A stretch of DNA of 64,000 nucleotides from Saprospiraceae bacterium (GTDB taxonomy: Bacteria; Bacteroidota; Bacteroidia; Chitinophagales; Saprospiraceae). The notes beneath the pieces are model-generated. The model worked only from the letters and a program-made list of their open reading frames with translations, searched no databases and had not been told where the DNA came from. Positions 25,322 through 34,267 of this stretch are shown in pieces. The stretch lies in contig JAHDES010000004.1 in the NCBI GenBank assembly GCA_020628645.1, forward strand, positions 62,001 to 126,000, given 5' to 3'. The position numbers were made by a program, and so were the translations under genes. Every line of letters begins with the position of its first letter. Position 1 is the first letter of the stretch.

Positions 25322-25588
25322 TTATTGCGATTGAAGTGGAATTTCACCACCCGTAGCGGCTCCACCCAACATTATTGTTGTAATAATACATAAGATGAAT
25401 AATGCAACGGCTAAATACCAAGTTGCTTTTTCGATGAAATCGGCAGATTTAGCTGCACCAAACATTTGATTAGTTGCTGTACCACCGAAAGTAGAATCCA
25501 CTCCACCTCCTTTAGGATTTTGAATTAATACAGCGCCCATCAAAAGGACACATACTAAAGCGATTAAAACAGTCATTCCTGCTAACAT
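25322..25588 (-). CDS. secG: Preprotein translocase subunit SecG
   Basis: 88 residues. Two membrane helices (about 3-21 and 56-76) flank the conserved loop QNPKGGGVDSTFGG and AAKSADFIEKATW, the SecG signature. It stabilises the SecYEG channel. It is the last gene of the minus-strand group (TPR-like protein, LptE). A GGGCG / CGCCC inverted repeat at 25288-25309 follows its stop. Confidence 0.93.
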   Translation of the reverse strand: MLAGMTVLIALVCVLLMGAVLIQNPKGGGVDSTFGGTATNQMFGAAKSADFIEKATWYLAVALFILCIITTIMLGGAATGGEIPLQSQ

Positions 25589-25640
25589 AATTCTATCTAT
25601 TTATAATTTCGTTTTATATACGAATCAGTTTAATAAAAGT

Positions 25641-27113
25641 TTATTCTTTTGTTTGCAATTCTTCAATTTTGCCTGCAAAGTACGCACTTTTTTCTGGAAA
25701 AATCAAACCTAATCGCTCATACATTTGTATGGCTTTATCCGCATAACCTTGAGTTGCTAATAAACTCGCTAGGGTTTCCGAGAGCACATCTTCGCTTTCG
25801 GAGATACTTTTGCTTGCTAAGGTCAGCGTAGGTTTAGCTTTTTTCTCTTTCTTTTTCTTCTTCTTTTTTTTCTTTTTTTGTGCTTTCAAAAAGGCTTTCA
25901 TTTTTTCATTGCGTTCTTTTTTCTTGTTTTCTTTTGCTTTCTTTTGTTCTAATTCTCCTTTAGATTCCTCTTCTTTGATGGGTTTTGGAGGAGCAGATTC
26001 TATCGCTTGGCTAAGTGGCGGTTGAAATTGTTTTAACCAACTACTAAACGATTGTTTTGGAGCTGGTTGCAAAGTAGACGTATCGGAAGGGGCTTTTTCT
26101 TCAATTTCTTCTTCATCATTCGTTACAACAAATGGAATTTTACTTTTCAGAAAGTCTAATTCTTCTTCACTCTTGGGTTCTTCCTCCTCATCCATTTCTT
26201 CAAATAAGCGATCAATGGCAGATTTTTCCTCATTTTCTACAACCAAGGGAATGGTAACAATGACTTCTTCTTCTACTTCAATTGCTTCATCAGGAATAGC
26301 TTCTTCGACACTTAAAGTAGCTTCTTCTTTGGTATCCTCAAGCATTGATACTGAATCTTCCACGGTTTCTCCCATAAATTCTTCTTCTAAAGGAAGTTCC
26401 TCATCACTTGTAGATTCAGGGGGTTCTTCATTGAGTTGTTCTTCAAAGAAATCGTCAAAAGAAACGACATTTTCTTCTTCATTTGCTTCATCAGGAATGG
26501 AACTACCATCTTCTTGAGATGAAGGAGATTCCAATTCATCTTCAAGATCACTCAAAGATTCTTCCAGTAAATTTTCGTTTTTATCTTCATCTTCTAAAGA
26601 TGTTAAGGCATCCAATAGATCTTCATCTATCTCTTCTTCTAAAGTAGGTAAAATAGTCTCTTTTTCAATAGACGGACTTGTTTGATCGGTAGAAAGGTCA
26701 AGCGCAATATTGGGTAAAATTTCAGAAGGTGCTTCAAATTCAACTGTCGTATCTTCTTGGAGAGAATACACTTTTTGTTCCTCTAATTGTGTTTCAAATT
26801 GATCTAAAGAAGATAATTCCAAGTAATCTTCTGTTGGTACAAGGGTGCTATCTGTAGACGTTTGATGATAATCCGTTAACATTAATTGCTGATGCAACAG
26901 TTTACGATTTATACTATAAGTTGCTGCGATATGTAAATCTCGTTGGTAATTTTTATGATTTTCGAGTTTACTTTTTCGCACTAAAAGATAGCGTAAGTTT
27001 TGACAATAGGGATATTGACCAATCAAGTTTTGGAGTTCTTGATAAGTAATATCGTACAAATGCACGGGGTTCTTCAAATAATGCAATAAACTTTCTGCAT
27101 TCATAAGGGACAA
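25641..27113 (-). CDS. Acidic TPR-like protein, linked to secG and lptE
   Basis: 490 residues. The N-terminus (NPVHLYDITYQELQNLI, then YPYCQNLRYLLVRKSK) and C-terminus (LASLLATQGYADKAIQMYERL) are helical; the latter is a TPR-like repeat (about 458-490). Between them lies a very acidic, low-complexity stretch (about 120-350, Glu/Asp/Ser) and then a run of about 11 Lys (about 425-440). No signal peptide. This type of protein often sits between secG and lptE in Bacteroidota. Its role is unknown; the charge blocks suggest a flexible linker between two docking ends. Confidence 0.72.
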   Translation of the reverse strand: MSLMNAESLLHYLKNPVHLYDITYQELQNLIGQYPYCQNLRYLLVRKSKLENHKNYQRDLHIAATYSINRKLLHQQLMLTDYHQTSTDSTLVPTEDYLELSSLDQFETQLEEQKVYSLQEDTTVEFEAPSEILPNIALDLSTDQTSPSIEKETILPTLEEEIDEDLLDALTSLEDEDKNENLLEESLSDLEDELESPSSQEDGSSIPDEANEEENVVSFDDFFEEQLNEEPPESTSDEELPLEEEFMGETVEDSVSMLEDTKEEATLSVEEAIPDEAIEVEEEVIVTIPLVVENEEKSAIDRLFEEMDEEEEPKSEEELDFLKSKIPFVVTNDEEEIEEKAPSDTSTLQPAPKQSFSSWLKQFQPPLSQAIESAPPKPIKEEESKGELEQKKAKENKKKERNEKMKAFLKAQKKKKKKKKKKEKKAKPTLTLASKSISESEDVLSETLASLLATQGYADKAIQMYERLGLIFPEKSAYFAGKIEELQTKE

Positions 27114-27185
27114 ATTACGGATATATCTATTGAATTACAATAAATATTATTCCAAAAACTTACAAAATTTGATTTTTGATCAGGT

Positions 27186-27683
27186 TTACCAATTCGTAAA
27201 AGCTTTTTTAAATATATCTTCTAGTACTTGATCGTTAATCGCTTCAATGGCTTCATCTTGAATATCAATAAGATTGGTTTGGGCATCAAAATCGTAGAAA
27301 TAAGAGAAATTCTGTGTCCAATCTGCATCTTCTTTTATATTATCTACAAAATCGATACTGGTAGAAAAATTGAGACGATTGAGCGCTGTCGTTTCTCCTG
27401 GCTGGGGGGCAACCGCTTGAACCGCAAATCGAGTGATGGTACCTGAAAATTCATAGTCTGCATCTCCATTGGTATAAGTAAGCGGCGTTTCTCGACGAAA
27501 TTTATCAATGAGGGCTTCCGCAAAATCTTGTCCTAAAGTAGGCGGAGCAGTAGGCGCATTCATTTTAAAATTGGTCACATTAAAGGTTTTTGCATTTTGA
27601 TCAATGCTAATCCCTTTTAAGGAATATTTGCATGCCGTTAATGTTGAAACGATAATTAAACCAAGAAAAAGGAGTCGATTCAT
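27186..27683 (-). CDS. lptE: LptE family LPS-assembly lipoprotein
   Basis: 165 residues. Lipoprotein signal MNRLLFLGLIIVSTLTAC (Cys18) followed directly by KYSLKGISI, the 'C-x-Y-S-(L/F)' start of Bacteroidota LptE. Then comes a segment with NVTNFKMNAP and DFAEALIDKFRRETPL, and IDIQDEAIEAINDQVLEDIFKKAF at the end. LptE plugs the LptD channel in the outer membrane. It lies 72 bases upstream of the TPR-like gene. Confidence 0.87.
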   Translation of the reverse strand: MNRLLFLGLIIVSTLTACKYSLKGISIDQNAKTFNVTNFKMNAPTAPPTLGQDFAEALIDKFRRETPLTYTNGDADYEFSGTITRFAVQAVAPQPGETTALNRLNFSTSIDFVDNIKEDADWTQNFSYFYDFDAQTNLIDIQDEAIEAINDQVLEDIFKKAFTNW

Positions 27684-27729
27684 TCTTATTTTTTACTAAA
27701 AAGAGGTTAAAGATGCAAAAAATGGTTGG

Positions 27730-28467
27730 TTAATCCTCCAAAATATCGACCAAAATATCATAATATCTGTCTGCTACAAATGCTGCACCTGCTTCATTAT
27801 AATGCACATCATCCGCTAATAAATTGTCGCTAAATCCAGTAAACATATCCACTGTTATAACTTGAGATGAAGCCGTATTTTGTTCTGCGGCAATATTCAC
27901 TAAGTCTTCTTGTATCTGTGTAAAATAATTATTTAATTCATTTACCATAATATCAGAATGACCTGGTGCGAGCAATTCAACAATAATAGTAACATCGGGA
28001 TTTTGAGTTTGAAGCAAATCAATAATGGCATTGATATTTGAAATAGTTTGATCGTAAGGTAAATTTTGCAGCGCATCATTTCCTCCAGGTGAACTAAACA
28101 ACACAATATCAGGCGTACCAGATTGAGCAATCCAATCTTCTAGTTCATTTAGAATTTCTCCTGATGTCCAGCCACCACGACCTTCATGGTCTGCATCAAA
28201 ATCAATTTCATTAAACGTAGGATAAGACGCTTCGTCTGTTTGTGTACCGATAAAATCAAAGGCCCAATCATTTTCCACTAAATCTTTCCAAAGTTCATAA
28301 CGAAAACTTTCATAATCAGGTCTATTCCCTTCTACTCTTGATGCACCCAATGGCATAATTTTATTAATAGAATCACTGATGGGTTTGATGGAGTCTTCTT
28401 CCTTATCACAAGATTGCAAAAACAATAAAGCTATTCCAAAAACTAAAAACTGAATTGTCCATTTCAT
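27730..28467 (-). CDS. SGNH/GDSL-like hydrolase lipoprotein, probably surface exposed
   Basis: 245 residues. Lipoprotein signal MKWTIQFLVFGIALLFLQSC (Cys20) followed by DKEEDS, which has the Lys-acidic-acidic pattern reported as the surface-export signal in Capnocytophaga. Catalytic blocks: nucleophile Ser in IMPLGASRVEG, the GGND block (SSPGGNDALQ) and the D-x-x-H block (ADDVHYNEAG). This suggests an acyl or acetyl esterase, perhaps acting on polysaccharide. It sits between lptE and the sigma54 activator, and may have been inserted there, since a repeat-rich gap of 291 bases lies on its upstream side. Confidence 0.83.
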   Translation of the reverse strand: MKWTIQFLVFGIALLFLQSCDKEEDSIKPISDSINKIMPLGASRVEGNRPDYESFRYELWKDLVENDWAFDFIGTQTDEASYPTFNEIDFDADHEGRGGWTSGEILNELEDWIAQSGTPDIVLFSSPGGNDALQNLPYDQTISNINAIIDLLQTQNPDVTIIVELLAPGHSDIMVNELNNYFTQIQEDLVNIAAEQNTASSQVITVDMFTGFSDNLLADDVHYNEAGAAFVADRYYDILVDILED

Positions 28468-28555
28468 AATGAAGTGTGTTTAAATGACAAAATATGGGTA
28501 AAAGACAGTATAACGTTTTAGTTGAGGGGAAAAATTATAGTTTTTTGAAAAAAAA

Positions 28556-28740
28556 TATTCGACAAGCAAATAAGTTAGGCTAAGTTTATGGGCAGAAAAA
28601 TTAGTATGAAAAATGCCTTTATAATCCCTCAAAAAATCAACTTAATCCCGCCTGCCATCGCCGAATGCTCAAAGTCGGGCAGGTTTCTTATCATCAATTA
28701 TTTATGATTTTTATGAGGGCAGTCATTTTCATACAGGTAA
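28556..28740. repeat. Repeat-rich gap with a partial family C end and a GC hairpin
   Basis: TATTCGACAAGCAAATAAG (28556-28574) matches the right end of the family C element at 23916. Farther on, CCTGCC (28647-28652) faces GGCAGG about 28 bases later, a strong GC stem in an AT-rich region. GCAGTCATTTTCAT (about 28719) also occurs at 38032, before the small leader-peptide gene. There is no coding signal. Confidence 0.5.
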
Positions 28741-28758
28741 TTTTGTCCGCCTACTTAC

Positions 28759-30045
28759 TTATAAATCATACTGCTTGATCTTTCGATACAAGGTACGTTC
28801 AGAAATACCTAAGTCTTCAGAAGCATCTTTTCTACGATTATTGTGTTTTTTTAGGGCTTTTTTGATTAAATCTTTTTCCATTTCTTCAATAGAGAGGCTT
28901 TCTTCAACGACCTCCATATCATCATAATCTGGATTATTGCCTCCTTGAATGATAATGGGTTTATCATCCGAATAATTGGGTGATTCTAATGGAGATTCAT
29001 TTGGAATAAAATAGTTATCATCGCGTTCAAAATTAGAGGGACGACTTGGACTTGGATAATTGCTTGGTGCTTGAAGTTGTCGTAATTGTTTTACATCAGG
29101 TACACTTAAATCATTGTTTTGAATTAATTCATAGACTAAAGATTTCAAGTCATTGAGATCATTTTTCATATCAAACAAGAGTTTGTATAAAATCTCTCGT
29201 TCTTGAAAATTATCCCCACTCGAATCAGTACGACGTAAACTTGGTAAATTGCGATTGATAATGTTTGGAATATGATTCATCAAATCAGGTGCTGTGATAA
29301 ATCGATCTTCCACTAAAACAGACAATTGTTCGGCTACATTTTTTAATTCTCGAATATTCCCTGGCCAAGCATAATTTTCTAATAACAAACGTGCTTTTTC
29401 ATCCAACTGGATGGGAGAAGAGCGATATTTCTCTGCAAAATCAAGTGTGAATTTTCGAAATAACATGTAAATATCCTCTCGACGTTCTTTTAAAGCTGGA
29501 ACTTTTATCGGAACCGTATTTAAACGATAATACAAATCTTCTCGAAATTTTCCTTGACGAATGCGTTCTTCCAGATCAATATTCGTAGCTGCTACTACAC
29601 GTACATCTGTTTTTAACACCTTAGAAGATCCCACGCGCATGTACTCCCCTACTTCCAGAATACGCAGTAAATAGGCTTGTGTATCAAGGGGCATTTCACC
29701 AATTTCATCTAAAAAAATGGTACCTCCATCAACGGTTTCAAAATAACCTTTTCGTTCAGAAGTCGCCCCCGTAAATGCTCCTTTTTCATGTCCAAACAAT
29801 TCTGAATTGATTGTACCTTCAGGAATCGCACCACAGTTGATGGCTATAAAATTATTGTGTTTTCTGGCACTTAAAGAATGGATAATTTTAGAGAAGACTT
29901 CTTTTCCTACCCCACTTTCGCCACGGATCAGCACCGTCAAATCAGTATTGGCAACCCGCACAGCCGTACCGAGGGCTTGATCTAAGACACTAGATTGCCC
30001 AATGATGCCGTATCGCTGTTTTATGGATTGTAAGTTTTTACTCAT
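28759..30045 (-). CDS. Sigma54-dependent transcription activator without receiver domain
   Basis: 428 residues. The AAA+ domain starts near residue 14. Walker A is GESGVGKE (42-49), the sigma54-contact loop is GAFTGA (89-94), and Walker B is FLDEIGEM. A long Pro/Ser-rich linker leads to a Fis-type HTH at the end (about 389-428: LIKKALKKHNNRRKDASEDLG). There is no phosphorylation domain in front. It activates RpoN-dependent promoters; the target genes are unknown. MiaB is encoded upstream on the same strand with 235 bases between. Confidence 0.92.
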   Translation of the reverse strand: MSKNLQSIKQRYGIIGQSSVLDQALGTAVRVANTDLTVLIRGESGVGKEVFSKIIHSLSARKHNNFIAINCGAIPEGTINSELFGHEKGAFTGATSERKGYFETVDGGTIFLDEIGEMPLDTQAYLLRILEVGEYMRVGSSKVLKTDVRVVAATNIDLEERIRQGKFREDLYYRLNTVPIKVPALKERREDIYMLFRKFTLDFAEKYRSSPIQLDEKARLLLENYAWPGNIRELKNVAEQLSVLVEDRFITAPDLMNHIPNIINRNLPSLRRTDSSGDNFQEREILYKLLFDMKNDLNDLKSLVYELIQNNDLSVPDVKQLRQLQAPSNYPSPSRPSNFERDDNYFIPNESPLESPNYSDDKPIIIQGGNNPDYDDMEVVEESLSIEEMEKDLIKKALKKHNNRRKDASEDLGISERTLYRKIKQYDL

Positions 30046-30097
30046 GATGTTTTTGTTTTATTGCTACCCGCAAGGCTAGGATTCACGACTGCTTGAT

Positions 30098-30274
30098 TCA
30101 TGACTGTTCTAGACGTTGTTGATATTTATAAATCATAGCTTGTTCCTTTTTAATTTGTTCCAATAGTTGATTCAATAATACTGCATTTCAGAAACGTCGT
30201 CCTTCACAAACCAACGCTTGAGTTTCTAATTCATAGTAATTTTCAGAAGTAGTAAATCGAAACGTCCTAAATCG
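30098..30274 (-). pseudogene. Small gene remnant with an in-frame stop
   Basis: Read on the minus strand, one frame gives RFRTFRFTTSENYYELETQ, then ALVCEGRRF, a TGA stop, and then NAVLLNQLLEQ and QAMIYKYQQRLEQS, ending in a TGA. The residue pattern is helical and heptad-like on both sides of the internal TGA, so the stop looks like a disabling mutation. There is no start codon or clear family. It lies between miaB and the sigma54 activator. Confidence 0.3.
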
Positions 30275-30280
30275 AAAAAA

Positions 30281-31708
30281 CTAACCCACCAACTCTCCTT
30301 TCAAGGTAGCACTTGTAGCTTCATGTACTTTTACTTGCACATAATCGCCTGCTTTGAGTCCTTCTTTTTTAGGGAAGACAATCATTTTATTTTGAGAATT
30401 ACGTCCTTTAAATTCTTGGTCTGATTTTTTTGAATCGCCCTCAATTAATACTTTAAATGTTTTTCCAATATCCGCTTGGTTATGACGGAATGAAACTTGA
30501 TTTTGTAGACGAATAATTTCTTGTAATCTACGTTTTTTAATCGCTAATGGAATATCATCTTCATATTTACGATGCGCCAACGTACCCGGTCGTTCGGAAT
30601 AAAAGAACATGTAAGACATACTATAATTTGCCCATTCGACCATACTCAAAGAATCTTGATGTTCTTCTTCTGTTTCTGTACAAAAACCAGCAATAATATC
30701 TGATGAAATCGCACAATCAGGCATAATGCGATAGATTGATTCTACTCGTTCTTTATACCATTCTCGATCATAGGTACGATTCATTAATTTTAAGACGCGG
30801 CTATTTCCAGACTGTACAGGCAAGTGAATGTATTTGCAGATATTTTCATATGCTGCCATGGTGTGTAGCACTTCATCAGTAATATCTTTTGGATGAGAAG
30901 TTGAAAATCGAATCCGCAAATCTGGATGAATCTTAGCTACCCTTTCCAATAAATGAGCAAAATTGACTACATTTTTTGATTCTGGATTTTCCCATTTATA
31001 AGAATCCACATTTTGACCTAAAAGGGTCACTTCTCGATAGCCTTTTTCATATAAATCTGTTGCTTCTGCTACGATACTAAAGGCATTTCTACTTCGTTCC
31101 CGTCCTCTCGTAAAAGGTACTACACAAAATGAACACATATTATCACAACCTCGCATAATGGAAATAAATGCGCTCACCCCATTTGTTCCTAAACGAAGTG
31201 GACTAATATCTGCATAGGTTTCTTCTCTCGAAAGAAATACATTAATCCCCTTATCTCCTTCTTCTGCTGTACCGATTAATTTGGGTAAATCACGATAAGC
31301 ATCGGGGCCCACGACAAGATCAACTAATTTTTCTTCTTCTAAGAATTTCTGTTTCAAACGTTCCGCCATACATCCCAAAACACCTACTATTGTGCCAGGG
31401 CGATTGGATTTAACTTTATCAAAAATACGTAGTCGCTTGCGAACCGTATCTTCTGCTTTTTCACGAATGGAGCAAGTATTGATAAGAATCAAGTCAGATT
31501 CTTCCATATTTCGAGTAGGCGAATAACCTTCTCCTGCAAGTATGGAAGCAACGATCTCACTATCGCTAAAATTCATTTGACAGCCATAACTCTCAATATA
31601 AAAATGTTTTCCCGTCTTAGCATCAGTGCCTTGAAAGAAGACTTCACCTTGTTTCTTTTCATCAATTTCTTTGGAAATACCTTTCAAGGTAGGATTGTCA
31701 TTATACAT
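30281..31708 (-). CDS. miaB: tRNA-2-methylthio-N6-dimethylallyladenosine synthase
   Basis: 475 residues. The N-terminal cluster uses C43 ([10 protein letters not shown]), C79 and C113; the radical-SAM cluster is C188-x3-C192-x2-C195 ([11 protein letters not shown]). A TRAM-like domain closes the chain. This is a methylthiotransferase that adds the ms2 group to i6A37 in tRNA, and it works before the MiaE-like hydroxylase of 18163. [18 protein letters not shown] and [11 protein letters not shown] are MiaB-specific segments. The start is the ATG at 31706-31708. Confidence 0.95.
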   Translation of the reverse strand: MYNDNPTLKGISKEIDEKKQGEVFFQGTDAKTGKHFYIESYGCQMNFSDSEIVASILAGEGYSPTRNMEESDLILINTCSIREKAEDTVRKRLRIFDKVKSNRPGTIVGVLGCMAERLKQKFLEEEKLVDLVVGPDAYRDLPKLIGTAEEGDKGINVFLSREETYADISPLRLGTNGVSAFISIMRGCDNMCSFCVVPFTRGRERSRNAFSIVAEATDLYEKGYREVTLLGQNVDSYKWENPESKNVVNFAHLLERVAKIHPDLRIRFSTSHPKDITDEVLHTMAAYENICKYIHLPVQSGNSRVLKLMNRTYDREWYKERVESIYRIMPDCAISSDIIAGFCTETEEEHQDSLSMVEWANYSMSYMFFYSERPGTLAHRKYEDDIPLAIKKRRLQEIIRLQNQVSFRHNQADIGKTFKVLIEGDSKKSDQEFKGRNSQNKMIVFPKKEGLKAGDYVQVKVHEATSATLKGELVG

Positions 31709-31791
31709 ATTTTAGTGCTTAAAATCGTATTAGAAGTTGTTTATAAAATCAATCATTTTGAAGTAAACAAAATACAAAGTGATTTTGCTCC

Positions 31792-31825
31792 GCAAAGATA
31801 CAACTTTTCGGCAAAGATGTGACAA
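31792..31825 (-). promoter_or_regulatory. miaB promoter
   Basis: On the minus strand, TTTG (31822-31825) and TATCTTTG (31792-31799) are separated by 22 bases, fitting the Bacteroidota -33/-7 consensus. Transcription would begin some 75-80 bases before the miaB ATG. Confidence 0.5.
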
Positions 31826-31907
31826 AATGGCAGGAATGCCTAAGATTTATAGATAGAAGTTCTTAAAATGGAGATGAAATCGCTTTGATTGAATGGTTTA
31901 TTATTAT

Positions 31908-32300
31908 TTAGCCTTTTGATTGTAATAAGATTTCTTCGTCTTTATATTTAGAAGGACACTTGAGTAACATATCACTCGCTACAAAATCTTCGCCTTGCAT
32001 CATGCCTGTTACCACAATTTGCTCAGACATTTCAAAATCTTGAGGTTTTGCTTCATAATAAATTACTTTTCGTTCTTGACCATCTGCATCTTTCATGAAA
32101 AAGCTAAAGTAATTCGGATCTTTTAAAGGATCGTAGGTCATTTTTTTGTCTTTTGACAATTGCCCCACTACTTTTACTGCCTTTTCAAGTTCAGTAGCAT
32201 CATTGAATGTAGCATATTGTCCCATTTCATCACTTACATTCATGAAAAGTAAAGCAGCAATGACGATCATGGCAACAGCAATAATATGTATCTTCTTCAT
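31908..32300 (-). CDS. ccmE: Cytochrome c maturation protein CcmE, Cys variant
   Basis: 130 residues. One membrane anchor (about 3-21), then an OB-fold domain in the periplasm. The heme-binding motif is LLKCPSKYKDE: C115-x3-Y119, in place of the usual His-x3-Tyr of proteobacterial CcmE. This CxxxY type is known from several phyla and is thought to bind heme through the Cys. ISF-like strands VVTGMMQGEDFVASDMLLKC fit the family. It is alone on the minus strand, divergent from ftsE, with no other ccm gene in the window. Confidence 0.82.
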   Translation of the reverse strand: MKKIHIIAVAMIVIAALLFMNVSDEMGQYATFNDATELEKAVKVVGQLSKDKKMTYDPLKDPNYFSFFMKDADGQERKVIYYEAKPQDFEMSEQIVVTGMMQGEDFVASDMLLKCPSKYKDEEILLQSKG

Positions 32301-32445
32301 TGGTTGAAAAATTTAAAACAAATTTACATTTTTAATGATTCATTTGCATCAATTATTTGTAAAAGAATGATCTTTTTTTACCTTAGCGGAAAATCATAAA
32401 CTGTATACGAAAGGATTTTTTCAGAACGGTATCAAATCCAAAAAG

Positions 32446-33114
32446 ATGTTTTCCAAGCAAGTAGTTCAACTTATTGATGCTGGCATTTTTCAGGAAGAAA
32501 GTTGTATTCTCCCCAATGTTAATTTAACGATAAAATCAGGAGAATTCGTCTATCTTATTGGGAAAACAGGGAGTGGAAAAACAAGTTTATTAAAAACACT
32601 TTATGGAATTTTGCCTTTAAAAACGGGAAGTGGTAAAGTTTTAGAGTTTGATTTAGCTCAACTCAATCGAAAAAAACTCCCCCTTTTAAGAAGATCGGTA
32701 GGATTTATCTTTCAAGATTTCGTCTTATTACCTGATCGAACGATTGAAGATAATATACTTTTCGCCCTAAGCGCAACTGGTTGGAAAGGCGACCATCGAA
32801 TAAAAATGCGCGCCCAAGAAGTATTAGTACAAGTGGGTATTTTAGCTCTAGCTAAAAAAATGCCTCACCAATTATCAGGCGGAGAACAACAACGAGCCGT
32901 CATTGCTAGAGCCTTAATCAATAGCCCAAAACTCATTATTGCAGATGAAGCAACAGGCAATCTTGACCCTGAAACCTCTGCTGAAATAGTGAGTATATTA
33001 CAACAATTATCTCATAAAAACGGGACGGCGGTTTTATTCGCTACCCACGATTACCAATTAATTGAACAGTTCCCTGCTCGTGTCATACGATGTGATAAGG
33101 GGGAAATTGAGTAG
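32446..33114 (+). CDS. ftsE: Cell-division ABC ATPase FtsE
   Basis: 222 residues. Walker A GKTGSGKT (39-46), signature LSGGEQQR, Walker [13 protein letters not shown] and the H-loop ATHDYQ. The wording [12 protein letters not shown] and the short length match FtsE. It pairs with FtsX to control cell-wall hydrolases at the division site; ftsX is not in the window. Possible alternative: a LolD-like transporter ATPase, which is less likely given the [18 protein letters not shown] start. An outer-membrane barrel follows. Confidence 0.82.
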   Translation: MFSKQVVQLIDAGIFQEESCILPNVNLTIKSGEFVYLIGKTGSGKTSLLKTLYGILPLKTGSGKVLEFDLAQLNRKKLPLLRRSVGFIFQDFVLLPDRTIEDNILFALSATGWKGDHRIKMRAQEVLVQVGILALAKKMPHQLSGGEQQRAVIARALINSPKLIIADEATGNLDPETSAEIVSILQQLSHKNGTAVLFATHDYQLIEQFPARVIRCDKGEIE

Positions 33115-33119
33115 TATTA

Positions 33120-33157
33120 CCTAATCATTGGGGCAATAACTGCTTTAAAAATTCATA
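33120..33157 (+). repeat. Family C repeat, left end only
   Basis: CCTAATCATTGGGGCAATAA (33120-33139) and following bases match the left end of the element at 23819 at most positions. It lies between ftsE and the barrel gene. Confidence 0.5.
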
Positions 33158-33192
33158 GAACTGTTATTCCATCATCATCGTAATCTAATTTA

Positions 33193-33876
33193 ATGAGAGT
33201 TATTGTACTTAGTTTTTTCTTTTCTTTTTGTTTTTTAGTTACATCTATTCAAGCACAAATTGATCCAGTACGCTGTATGTATTTGGGCGGCAATGTAGGT
33301 ATCGCTTATGAAGATTTATCTGAAAACAGGCAAACAACAGGCTATATTGCAGAAGTTTTTATGGAATTGCCCCTTCCTAGTAATTGGGCTATTTTGGTGG
33401 GCGTTGGAGCATCTAGTTTAGGAAGACAAACTGCATTATTAGATGTAAGTAATGCTGGTGGTGTGGAATTGAGCAATCCTAATTTTAATATCTATCGAGA
33501 AGGGCTTTTTCAATATAACTATATTCATGTTCCTGTTAAAATTAAACGTTATTTTGGTGTTATCAATGCAGGTGTAGGACTTTCACTTTTTGCTTTTAAC
33601 CAAAATGAGGTGAATTATTCAAGAAGCTTTCATTTTGTTCCAAAAGAAGAAACGATTCCCACTTATGTAATGGAAGATGTCCGTATTTTAAATCCCGCAG
33701 TGAGTTTTTCGATTGCTTATCATATTCGTTTGGGTGAATTTATGGAATTGTTTATTGAACCAGAAACACAATATTTTCTCCGACCTGTTTTTGATGGTGT
33801 AAACACTAATTCGCTTGATACACGTTTTCTTTTATTTGGAAAAGTTGGGATACGAAAAGCTATTTTTAGTAGTTGA
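33193..33876 (+). CDS. Outer-membrane beta-barrel protein of unknown function
   Basis: 227 residues. Signal peptide 1-22 (SIQAQ). The mature part is a series of amphipathic strands with alternating polar and hydrophobic residues (WAILVGVGAS, YIHVPVKIKRYFG, FMELFIEPETQYFL) ending in FLLFGKVGIRKAIF, typical of small Bacteroidota barrels (PorT-like). There is no clear link to the ftsE gene 78 bases upstream. Function unknown. Confidence 0.72.
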   Translation: MRVIVLSFFFSFCFLVTSIQAQIDPVRCMYLGGNVGIAYEDLSENRQTTGYIAEVFMELPLPSNWAILVGVGASSLGRQTALLDVSNAGGVELSNPNFNIYREGLFQYNYIHVPVKIKRYFGVINAGVGLSLFAFNQNEVNYSRSFHFVPKEETIPTYVMEDVRILNPAVSFSIAYHIRLGEFMELFIEPETQYFLRPVFDGVNTNSLDTRFLLFGKVGIRKAIFSS

Positions 33877-33953
33877 TGAAAAAAGTCATAAAACGCTGAT
33901 GACTCAATTATTAGTCACACAAGGAATAATTAAACAAAGTGAATGAGTAAATA

Positions 33954-34162
33954 GAAAATGCCTCGCATTTTCGGCGATTAGTGAATTTTATTCCCCTTAT
34001 TCACACAGAATTATAAAGAATTTTGTACATCCACTTATTCACAAAATATTTTAAACAGATGAAACGAGCATGATATTTATTAATCATAAATAACACACAA
34101 GGGTATGATTAATAAATATTATGCGAGAACGCAGTGTTTACATGTGCACAGAAATTTTTCTG
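33954..34162. other. Intergenic region of consecutive hairpins
   Basis: Four inverted repeats in about 210 bases. GAAAATGC/GCATTTTC (33954-33972, 3-base loop). GTGAAT/ATTCAC (33981-34004). A 21-bp stem with one mismatch, GCATGATATTTATTAATCAT plus A (34068-34088) paired with 34104-34124 across a 15-base loop. Last, the palindrome CAGAAATTTTTCTG (34149-34162). Nothing in the 391-base gap reads as a protein. The long stem could end ftsE-side transcripts, but no T-run follows. Confidence 0.6.
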
Positions 34163-34237
34163 CAAATTTTAACTACTGAAAAATTTTAAACACATGAAAT
34201 TGACTAAAATATAGCAATTCTACTCCAAAACAATCTG

Positions 34238-34245
34238 TACTTTTG
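34238..34245 (+). promoter_or_regulatory. Promoter -7 box (TACTTTTG)
   Basis: An exact TAnnTTTG box 23 bases before the ATG at 34268; no -33 box at a normal distance. Confidence 0.4.
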
Positions 34246-34267
34246 TAGGTATCTCAAATTTCATATA

